Source: Meghimatium bilineatum (Eukaryota > Mollusca > Gastropoda > Stylommatophora > Philomycidae). From it: 64,000 bases of DNA. Shown one piece after another: positions 22,701-34,600 of the stretch. Each line of letters begins with the position of its first letter. Within the stretch, counting starts at the first letter, position 1. The notes below the pieces were generated by a model. The model worked only from the letters and a program-made list of their open reading frames with translations. It did not search any database and was not told the DNA's origin. The position numbers were made by a program, and so were the translations under genes. The DNA lies in the NCBI GenBank assembly GCA_034231615.1, contig CM067312.1, positions 4,877,001 through 4,941,000 on the forward strand, read 5' to 3'.

Positions 22701-25700
22701 GATCAACCTGCTGAAGGTGGATGTGTTGCACACAGCAAGCTCGTGTCAACAGGTTGTGTTTCTTACTGGTGCTACATCTGTCATACAAGTCCTTGACAGC
22801 AAAAAACTGGCAGACATGAAGGAAGTTGCTGGCAAAAGATGGAGCAACACAGGAATAAAAATACTAAGAAATCAACTACTAAGAAAAGAGGATCCTCATA
22901 AAGCTATTAAGAAAGTTGACTACCTAAAAGACAACAATCACTATCTTGACAGAACTGAGCAGGCTATCATCTGTCGCATCAGGATAGCACTGAACAGCCA
23001 CTTAAATAGATCCAGGCTGGTTCCATCACCTCTGTGTCCACGTGGACAAGCAGCACAGAAAGGGGAACATATCCTACAAGACAGCATTACACTACACCAG
23101 TTAAGGAAAGAACACTGGCCCACATAGATGGATATCCACAAAAAGCTGTATGGGAGCACTAGAGAGCTATAAAATAAGCAGCATTTATTAAGAAAACCAG
23201 GAAATACTAAATAAGGTAGAAAGGTTACTAAAAATGACTAACTATCAATAATAAAAAAATAAATAAATAACAATAAAACATAGAACAAAGATACTTTTTT
23301 ACGTTGTTGTCTAAACTGGACCTTTTTCTAGAAACAAATACCACCCACAAGCACAAAACCATAAAAATATAGAACACTAGGACTTATAGATGTTTCCCGT
23401 ACCAGAAAAACATAACCAAGTGTTGTTAGGGTAAACAGAATTTGTGGATATCAACAACTCAACCCAGCAACATTTGGATATCAACAACTAAACTCAGCAA
23501 CATTTGGATATCAACAACTAAACTCAGCAACATTTGGATATCAACAACTAAACTCAGCAACATTTGGATATCAACAACTCAACCCAGCAACATTTGGATA
23601 TCAACAACTAAACTCAGCAACATTTGGATATCAACAACTAAACTCAGCAACATTTGGATATCAACAACTAAACTCAGCAACATTTGGATATCAACAACTC
23701 AACCCAGCAACATTTGGATATCAACAAGTCAACCCAGCAACATTTGGATATCAACAACTCAACCCAGCAACATTTGGATATCAACAACTCAACCCAGCAA
23801 CATTTGGATATCAACAAGTCAACTCAACAACATTTGGATATCAACAGCAATGCATTTCTTCTCTGCATAAATTCTGACATAAAACTGACAAATTTTCACA
23901 TGATCCGACAGGAAGTATGAGGTACGTTGTGCTATCAATTAAATTACAGCATGTAGGCTCAGCAGATCCATTTTCAGACATTTGCTGTCATTAATTTAGA
24001 ATAATAGTTAATAATTGGTGACTTTTTCCAGAAATCTCCCAGCACAGTTTCCCAGTGAAAAGCCTTCTCTTACAGTACAGCCAGCAGTTAGTCATCCATG
24101 GGTTGATGCGCAGATGAAGATAGTGGGTTGTTCAAATATAAATAATGTAAGTCGCAATTTCATCAATTTTTTGTATTCACTTTTTATTCTATCCCCCGCC
24201 AAAGATGGATGTGTCGAAATATTAGCGTAAATAAAATGGCAACACAACACATTTTCATTCTCTGGACTAGATCCTGCTGGAAATCCATCAGGACCATTGT
24301 TGTATTACAAGAGAGATCCAGCGGGAGTTTGAGAATGAACACTGGAGAAGAAGAGAGGAATTCTATTCCATTACACAGACTTTCATCAAATCTCTATTGC
24401 TGTCTTTAGCTATACCTTCTGGTTTCTACCATGTACGTTTTTAATGGCATTGTCATTTACAGTTTTTTGAATTATTTTTCTTTTGGAATTTCTACTGAAA
24501 GCTCAACTGTCACATTTTATGATACTGTTTGGTGCCTGGTATTCACTGTTACCTTGGTCAGAGTTATCAATATTGCCTTCTCATCCATGTGTTGTTGGGG
24601 CTAAAATTTAGAGTAAAAAATAGCGACACTGTTGCCTGTCATGTATGTCTTTAATGACTACTAAGGAGGTTTTTGAGTGGAGCTGGATGTCCCATCCCAT
24701 ATAGGGTCAAAGTGACCCAGAGGCAATGCTGAAGTCGAAGGTGTCGGCTGAAAAGTGCAGATATTTTAGCTACTTTTTAAACCATGACACAGTGTATTCC
24801 ATTCTCTGGACTAAATCCTGCTGATCTGTAGGAGTTTCTTGTTCTGCGTTCGTTCTCTGATAACGAACACGAAAGTGGAACGTGAAGTGTGTTGTTCTAC
24901 GTTATGTGCACCTCGGAAGGTTCAGCACATCTATTTTTGTCATGCCTTTAATTTGGGTGGGCTTCCTTAGCCTGTAACAGATTTCCTATCTGTTGCCAGG
25001 CGATAGACGTATGTCGGTTTTTCACCCACTGTGCCAGTGGACTATTCAGACCAAAACCTGTCCCTGAATTGTAGTCTCAGATTAGGGTCAGTAATCAGGA
25101 ATTTATACTTGGGTTGATGATATCTGTCTCACAAGAAGTGTATCACTGCCAGTGAACTTGTCTTGCAATGTTGCCTGTGCCTATTGGGTACTGAATCTTT
25201 TCTCTTTGCAAGCATGATTCTGGTATGGGAAAGCTTTGACAGTAGAGTTGAGCACGGATTCATTCACCCTCTTAGCTGAGGTGTCATTCACTGACATTGT
25301 GAACCACATGTCTAAGTCTGAGTCTAAACACATATTTAAGAGCATCTGGGACCTTGTTCCGAGAAGCTTGTTCTCAAGCTGAAGAAAACTTTAGTTTTCA
25401 TTTCCTTGTAACGTTTTCCCATTCTAGTTGCACGTAGCGCTGTCCTCTGGCACTTTTCTGCCCTCTCATTGTACTAAATATGTTATCCTTATGGAGACTA
25501 GCACACGACTCTCAGTGTTCGTCATGATACATACCCATTTCATGACATTTGTGTTGGCTGCCTCTCCAATGCTTGAGCCGGACTATCTTGTGTCGACAGT
25601 GTCAATAGTCAGTGTCAGCATAAGGGTGTCAGATATATTGCCTGTCATTTTGCAGTAAATTCTCATTCCATGTGCTGCCTCCACATTCACAGACACAATC

Positions 25701-28700
25701 CCTAAAAGTGTTGGCGAGGAACAGCTTGAGCAACCATATTTCTGTTTCTAGGGTGCACCACGAGGAAGTACTTTTGGGATCTTGGTTATCTGTAACCCTT
25801 GGATCACACACAAGAGTAATGCAGTACCATTTGCACCCCTGTAGGAGTTTGAGAATGAACGAAGAATAAGAAGAATATGATAGTCTAAAAGTGAACAAAG
25901 GTGATAACGAACAAAGACAATATGTATAGCAGATTGCACTGTAAGTTTTCATAACTACACTTTTGAGCCCTGATCGCCTGTGTGCATGCTGTAAGAGGTG
26001 ATAGAGTGGGCTGTCTTATCCCATATAGGGCCAAAAATTGACAGAAGCCATGCTGAAATCGGATGTATCAGGCAGAAAGCTACAGATATCACAGCAAAGC
26101 TGTAAATCATGACACAGCACATGCCGTTTTCCATACTACATCTTGGTAATCTGCAGTAGTTTGATAATCTTGCTAATCTGCAGTAGTTTGATAATCTTGC
26201 TAATCTGCAGTAGTTCGATAATCTTGCTAATCTGCAGTAGTTCGATAATCTTGCTAATCTGCAGTAGTTTGATAATCTTGCTAATCTGCAGTAGTTTGAT
26301 AAGAAATGCAGACGAAAAGAGCCCCAATAATAATACACAGTCAGAGTTTCAATTTAAATAGTACACAAAACATATCCTGTACAGGCAGGCCACAATTTAA
26401 ATAGTACACAAAACATATCCTGTACAGGCAGGCCACAATTTAAATAGTACACAAAACATATCCTGGACAGGCAGGACACAGTTATTCAACAATTGTTCAA
26501 TTATTAGGTATCACAAATACTTGCAATCATATTGCCAGTACAATGTGAACAATTGTCTTTCCAACCTCGAGCTAATTCAACCAAGTTGTGTTTGTAACAT
26601 GGGAGGTGGTGGTACTATCCACTCTACCATCGAGCTTACCAGTTTCATTATATCTAATTTCTTATCTTCTAGTTTTGATGTGAATAAATGTTTGAAGGGT
26701 AATAGTCCATAATTTTGATGTGTCTTTAGATTTACTGACCAAGACATACTAGCATTCGTGGAAATGAGAGAGTCTTGCGTTGAATGCACCTATAGTCCGT
26801 GAACTAAAAATGGATAAGGGAGACACTACTATAGATAACATCTGCAGATGGCCAACAGAAATGATAGAATAACGATGAATTAGTTGACCCAGAAGTATGT
26901 GCTGATTTTTTGGCAGGACATGGTAATCCTGGGTTTACTGACAAACTGGAATGTCTCCCTTCATGCACTCCCTTTTGGCAGGACATGGTAGTCATGAGTT
27001 ATTGATGCACTTGAATGCTCCCCTTTGCAGACTAAACTTGCATCTATTCACCCCCCCCCCCAACATATCCATGCCTGTGAGATCTTATATGAGGCCTGGT
27101 GTTGCCTCAGTTATACAAATGAGAACTTGTGTTATGTCTGAAAATCTATGTACTATCAAGAGTTACCTGCTCAAAGGGATTATTTCATCATCGTCATCAT
27201 CATCATCCTTGCCACATAATTTGATTTCAAACCAAATATCTAATATAAATATTTCTGTTTCAAACCAAATATCCAATATAGATATTTCTGTTTCAAACCA
27301 AATATCTAATATAGATATTTCTGTTTCAAACCAAATATCTAATATAGATATTTCTGTTTCAAACCAAATATCCAATATAGATATTTCTGTTTCAAACCAA
27401 ATATCCAATATAGATATTTCTGTTTCAAACCAAATATCTAATATAAATATTTCTGTTTCAAACCAAATATCTAACATAAATATATATGATATATGAATTA
27501 ATATTTGATTTTATGATGTATGATCAATGTGTCACATATACACATTATTATAATTGTTTCGTTTAATTCTCTTTAGTTTTCCATGCACTCTGACCTTGGC
27601 CAGGCAGTGCAGGTAGTGCTAGAAGAATTTAAAAAGGTGCCACCGGTGGTAGTGCCTCAGCATTAGTGAGTATTTATTATCATTTTGGTGTATATATCAT
27701 CATTATCATCATCATCTAGCGCCATCCCACAGTGAAGGTTGGCTGCAGTGAACCACCAATATTCCCTGTCTCTTACTTTGGTGGTGCACTCTGCTAGACT
27801 GTACCTGTCCATCTCATGATCTCCTACTGGTATCTCTGCCTACCTCTTACTTACCTCCCCTCTACTCTCAAATAAGGTCTTCCACAAGGTGTCACGCTTA
27901 TTAATATGTTCAAAATACTTTTTATTTGTTTGACCTTTATTTCCTTTAATAGTTTCTTTTTTTTCATTCAAAGTGTTAGAACCTCTTTGTTTGTTGTCTT
28001 CTCTTTTCATGAAGTTCTTGCTATTCTTCTATATTTTCACATCTCAAAGGTATAAATTTTGACTTCTAATTGTTTGTTCATTGTAATTAATATGGAAGGT
28101 AATCAATGTTGCCATATTTTTCTCACCTTTTGTGCTGTGTCACACAGGCTCTTCTGGCTCATTTTGACCCTCTATAGGATAGCCAACTTCAGCGCACAAC
28201 TTCCATGGTCACCGCCTGTGGCATACATGAATGTTAAACAGTGTTGCTATTCTTTGCTCCCATGGAAATGCACTGCATTTTATTGTTTTAAAATATTGCT
28301 CTATGAATAGAAAATTGTCATCATAATATAGTATATATATAATATTTTTGCACAATAAACTATAAAAAGTTGCCATATTATAGCACACATGCATAATCTT
28401 GTTATATAGATTGTAGAAAATTATATTATATCACATGTATAATGTTCTTCTTCTTCTGCGTTCGTTCTCAAACTCCTGCAGATTAGCAGGATGTAGTCCG
28501 GAAAACGGAATGCATTGTGTCATGGTTTACAACATTGCTACGATATCTGCGCCTTTCTGCCTGACACATCTGACTTCAGCATGGCTTTGGGTCACTGACC
28601 CTGTATGGGATGGGACATCCAACTCCATCCCATAACCTCCTTAGTCGCCTTTTACGACATGCCTGGAAGGTAAACAGTGTTGCTATTCTTTTCTCCACTT

Positions 28701-31609
28701 TCGGGCCCCAGCAACACACGGGCGATATATAATTTTGTTATATAGACTATAAAATTATCATTATACAATATCACATGTATAATTTTGTTATATAGATGCC
28801 TTACTCTGTGATATTAATTTCAATCTTGTTACTTCAGCATTTTAGGTTTTAACAACCCAACAGTTGGTTCTGCAGTTGTTCCACCGCAAGCCCAGTTGTC
28901 AAGTTATTCTGGCCAACCTTCGTATCCTTTCCCTGGAAGTCAGCCACATGTGATCCCTCCACCCCTTCCGCCTCGAAAATCAAATTCAGGAGCTGCGGGT
29001 GAGGCTAGATCAGAGTCGTTGGCAATGGGGTCATTTTCATTTCCCAATATTTTATCAGAGTTTCCGATGTTAAAAGATATGAAGTAAGTAGGCAGAGTAA
29101 ATTTGAACATTTTATATGTTGTTTGTTGTTGTTGTTGTTGTTGAACATTTTGTATGTTGTTGTTGAACATTTTGTATGTTGTTGTTGAACATAACATATG
29201 TTGTTGTTGAACATTTTGTATGTTGTTGTTGAACATTTTGTATGTTGTTGAACATTTTGTATGTTGTTGAACATTTTATATGTTGTTGTTGAACATTTTG
29301 TATGTTGTTGTTGAACATTTTATATGTTGTTGTTGAACATTTTGTATGTTGTTGTTGAACATTTTATATGTTGTTGTTGAACATTTTGTATGTTGTTGTT
29401 GAACATTTTATATGTTGTTGTTGAACATTTTGTATGTTGTTGTTGAACATTTTGTATGTTGTTGTTGAACATTTTATATGTTGTTGTTGAACATTTTGTA
29501 TGTTGTTGTTGAACATTTTATATGTTGTTGTTGAACATTTTATATGTTGTTAAAATGAGTTTGTATAAAATGGCTAGACCACTTTCCATTCTCTGGACTA
29601 CATCCTGCTGGAAATCTAGCAGTAGTACTTACATAGAACACAGGATTTTGATGTTTCACTTGAACACAGCGGACAGACTATCACTAAGACTAAGGGGTTA
29701 TGAGATATAAACACCAAAAAATATAAATTACAATACACAAGTCTTGTCATGTCATTCACACAGTTCATTGAAGCTATTGGTACTGTATGTAACCTGATGA
29801 CTGACTGAAAAAGTGAATTCACACAGTTTATTGAAGCTATTGGTACTGTAACCTGATTTTATATGACTGAAGAAGAACGATGAAGAAATGAATCCCAAAG
29901 TTCATTGAAGCTATTGGTACTGTAACCTGATTACTGAAGGACGATGACGAAGTGAATCACACAGTTCATTGGTACAATGGGGGTCACTTTTAATACACCT
30001 TTAAATAGTTTGAATATAAAAATATCATTATTTCTTAAAATATATCTTTGTTGTTAAAAAACAATACCGTCTTTGTGTTGCCAAGGGCTAAAATGGAGAG
30101 CAAAGAATACAGACACTGCTACTTAACCATGTAAGAGGTGACTAAGTAGGTTTGGGGAAGGAGGTTGAAGTTACCTGTCTAATTCATAGTGTCAAATGAA
30201 TCAGAAGTCATGCTGAAGTTGGATGTGTCCAGTGAAAAGGTGCAGATATTACAGCAAAACTGTAAACCATGACACACTGCATTCCATTCTTCAGACTACA
30301 TCCTGCTAATATGCAGGAGTTTGTGAATGAGTGCAGAAGAAGAAAACATATTTTTGTTGTTAACCATGAACATTTTCTGTATTTTTTTAAAAAAGATTAT
30401 ACGAATTACAAGAACTAGTTGAAGATGAAGATAAAATAACAGAAATGGTGCGGAAAGTTCCAGACCTTGTGAAGTTTGTAGAGAAACGTGAAAGTCTTTC
30501 AACAGAATGTGTCGAGTTAGCAAGTAAGTATTTCAATGCAACCAGAATCATACATGCACTTTGATATTTGCCGGGGGGGGGGGGGGGGGACTGAGCACCC
30601 ATGGGTTTGTCCAGAGTTCAGTGATGTTAAATCATAACCAACCAATAATTATCAATAACTGTAAACATAACAGAATTATACAGATAATTGTTAACTTCCA
30701 TGTGATTGTGTACATGTGTCTCATGTTTAATTGTTAACTTCCATGTGATTGTGTACATGTGACTCATGTTTAATTGTTAACTTCCATGTGATTGTGTACA
30801 TGTGACTCATGTTTAATTGTTAACTTCCATGTGATTGTGTATGTGTGTCTCATGTTTAATTGTTAACTTCCATGTGATTGTGTACATGTGTCTCATGTTT
30901 AATTGTTAACTTCCATGTGCTTGTGTACGTGTGTCTCATGTTTAATTGTTAACTTCCATGTGATTGTGTACATGTGACTCATGTTTAATTGTTAACTTCC
31001 ATGTGATTGTGTATGTGTGTCTCATGTGTAATTGTTAACTTCCATGTGATTGTGTATGTGTGTCTCATGTTTAATTTGTGTAGCCGGCTCATTCTCTTCT
31101 TTTTCAGACCACATTTGTGCATTTCTTTTTCTCCCTTCTGATATTTATTTATTCTTCTTCTTTTATTCACTTATATCTGAAGTTTTATCTCGTCTGTAAG
31201 CCTGTCTGTACTTTGGTAACTCGTACAGAAGTCCTTAGAGTTTTTCTTCCCCTGTTATTTCTCTGTGTCAGTATGTTTGCCCCAGCATTGAAGATTAGGA
31301 ATATTTTTGAAGTATGTGTTCTGCAGTCTGAGGTACCTGTCCGTGTGTACACATGGATGTATTGCAAAGCTTGAACTTTATAACATGTTGCTGCGTAGTA
31401 GATTCTGTCCAGTTCTGAGGTGTACAATGACAAATTGTTCTGGTCTGTTCATAATTTGGTAGTCATCTCTGGTGTTGACTTTCTAATTGATTTGATCATC
31501 TGTTTCTTTTGATGGTAAGTTATTGGTACATCTGGTTGATTGTGTTTCTTTTGATGGTAAGTTATTGGTACATCTGGTTGATTGTGTTTCTTTTGATGGT
31601 AAGTTATTG

Positions 31610-31673
<64 letters not shown>

Positions 31674-34600
31674 TTAACTTTGGCTCTTTATGTTTTGTAG
31701 ATAAGTATCTCTAGTTTTGCATTTGTTTAGGTTTGCATTTGTTTAGTCTTGAATTTGTTAAAATTTCCATTTGTTTAGGTTTGCATTTATTTGGGTTTGC
31801 TTTTGTGTAGGTTTGCTTGTTATTTTGATTCTTTTATCGTGCTATGGGTATTTGTCATTATCAATGATTTATTCTGACTTATTTTATTGCTTCAGATCAC
31901 TTTGATTCTCTATGGTATGTGACAGCCAACTCCACCCCTGAAACCATAGTTGCCTTGCATGGCTGGTAACAGTGTCACAGAATTACTTATTCTGTGATGT
32001 CTGATAAGTTTTTCTTCAACAAACTTTACTCTAGTCACGAGCCCTGAGGTCTCATTGAGCTTGTTCATTAGTTTCAGGTGACCAAATTTTTTTTCTTGTC
32101 GAGTGGCATTCAAGCTGTAAACTATGACACAACATATTTTGTTCTCCAGACTACATCCTGCCAACCATCAGGAGTGTGAGAATGAATGCAGAATATTATT
32201 GTGTTTCAAGTGTATAAAGCAACAATGAGTTTGTATAAACATTCTATGTTTCTGATAGTTTTATTATTTCTTCGTATGTTCTGTATAAACCAGTTCTCTG
32301 TATAACAATTTGTTTATCTGTTTCTCACATCAATTTTAGGAACAAATTTATCAAAAAAACCAGAGATTGAGAGTCTCAAACAGTCTGTGATAGCAAAGGT
32401 AATATTTTATACACAATTGTTAATGTTGTTTTTGTGTTATTTACAGCAGGGGCTCTCATTGTGGGTCATGGGACTTGAAGGAAGGTCATGGAGAACAATT
32501 TTGATATTTGGGATATGGGGTTAGGGGCATAGGAAGGTCATTACTTAAGAGATAAACAGGAGGAATTATAGCAAAAACTCTTAAAAACATCAGGTGACAA
32601 ATTATGGCAAAAACAATTAAAAAGATTGACAAATTATAACAGAAAAGCTTAAAAAGACTTGGTGATATGTAGTAAAGAAAGTCAATTACCTTTTTTTAGG
32701 CGACTTGCTGGACCACATGAAAATTTGTCCCAAAAGGGAATAATGGACTAAAAAAAATGAGTACCCCTGATTTAACGAACATTTATTTTAATGTAATGAA
32801 TTTATAGGCACATCATATCTACACTTCAACATTGCCAGAGCTATTTGTAACAGCATGACCTACGGCGTAGGTCAAATAACTACATTTGCTCGCCCATGTT
32901 GGACTATTTGACTGTCTCCCTAGTCACTAGGTACAAAATCATCTGTAGTTGAGTTTATGATAACCACAGCAGCAGTTTTGTTTTATTCACAATGTGGAAT
33001 GTTGTTGTGGTTTCATTTGACAGTAATTTAATAAAGTAACAATTTTACAGTCCTCCATAGATATAGAGTAACAATTTTACAGCCCTTCATAGATATTTTA
33101 CAGATTTGTGTAGGGTAAATATTTTATAGATCTGTGAAGAGTAACAATTTTACAGATTTTCATAATTTTCTAGATTTGTAGAGTAAATATACATAGACCT
33201 ATGCAGGGGAAATATTTTACAGAACGTAATATTTTATGGACCTGCATAGAGAAAATATTTTATAGACCTTTGCAAATGAAATATTTTACAGTTTGTAATG
33301 ATCTTTTATTGATGGTAAGAAATATGTTTGTATAAGTAATGAATGATTTGTTTACAGACTGCAGAACTGGACACACTGCAGACAGAATTTGAGAATCACT
33401 GTGAACGTCATATGGCGTTATCTGACCAGTACCATCCATCTCACATACAGACCAATCTTAAAGTGGCAGTCATGGAGGCAGATGAGGAGTCTGAGAGGGT
33501 CGCTGAGAAGTTCTTAGACAGTGAGTGCATTCTGAATAATTATTGACAGTGTACTGATCAGAGACCAATGAATAGAGTCACTGACCTGCTATGCATGTCA
33601 TGAGAGGTGACTAAGAATTATTGGGGGTTGAGTTGGCTGTCTCCCATGTGTTCCCAAGTCCAGAAAGAGAGCAATGAATAGCAACACTGTTACTTTCCAT
33701 GTATGTCATATGAGTTGACTAAGAAGGTTTGGGGGGGAAAGTTGGCTGTCTCTTCCTATGGAGTGTCAAAGTGACCTAGAAGCTATACTGAAGTCGAATA
33801 TGTCAGGCTGAAAGGTGCAGATATCACAGCCAAGCTGTAAACTATGACACAGTATGTTCTATTCCCTGGACTATATCCTGCCTGCTAATCTTCAGGAGTT
33901 TGAGAACAAATTCAGATGAAGAATTATTTTTGACATTATCTCAAGACACTTTTTTCCCTGGGCAATTTAGTGGTACATAAACAACCTATGCCCCTACAAA
34001 AGGAAAACCTCATTATATAATATATCATCTTCTAGAGCAGGGGTCTGGAACCCATGGCTCACGAGCCAGATGTGGCTCTATTGATGGCTGCATCTAGCTC
34101 GCAGACAAATGTTCGATTATAAAAAAAATGTTTCTTTAGACTCCTTTGGTCTACATATTAATTACATATCAATATTTCATTCTACAAATGAGCTAAAGTC
34201 TACTGCAGCTCAGCATCAGAAGTCGCATTAATGGTAAGAAATACTCATTATTGATTAGCAACAGCATAACAATGTTATTAAAAAGAATTCAGAGACATAA
34301 TTATTGTACTTTTAGTGTTGAAATTATACAAAATGCACACATTTACTTGAATTTTTAGTTTTAAACATAATGTATGGCTCTCACAGAATTACTTTTCAAA
34401 ATATGTGGTGTCCATGGCTCTCTCAGACAAAAAAAGTTTCCAACCCCTGTTCTAGAGGTACACATAACATTGTGGTTGGTCTGATGGTAGAAGTACACAT
34501 AGCATTGTGGTACCTCTGATGGCCACTGGTTGCTGCTATCAGACCCTCTTTATGCTGGGAGGAGATCCTGACTAGTTTTAGTTTCCAGCCTCTGGTGGCT

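Noticed and set aside
23442-23870. 142-codon repeat ORF (WISTTKLSN repeats)
   Set aside because: Lies over a 30-bp minisatellite in a VPS37A intron; period artefact.
26951-27496. 181-codon ORF ending in SNQISNIDISV repeats
   Set aside because: The repeat part is a 33-bp minisatellite and the first part has no domain. It overlaps a VPS37A intron.
28844-28845. Alternative AG acceptor for VPS37A exon 5
   Set aside because: It would create a TAG codon at the junction with exon 4; the AG ending at 28837 keeps the frame.
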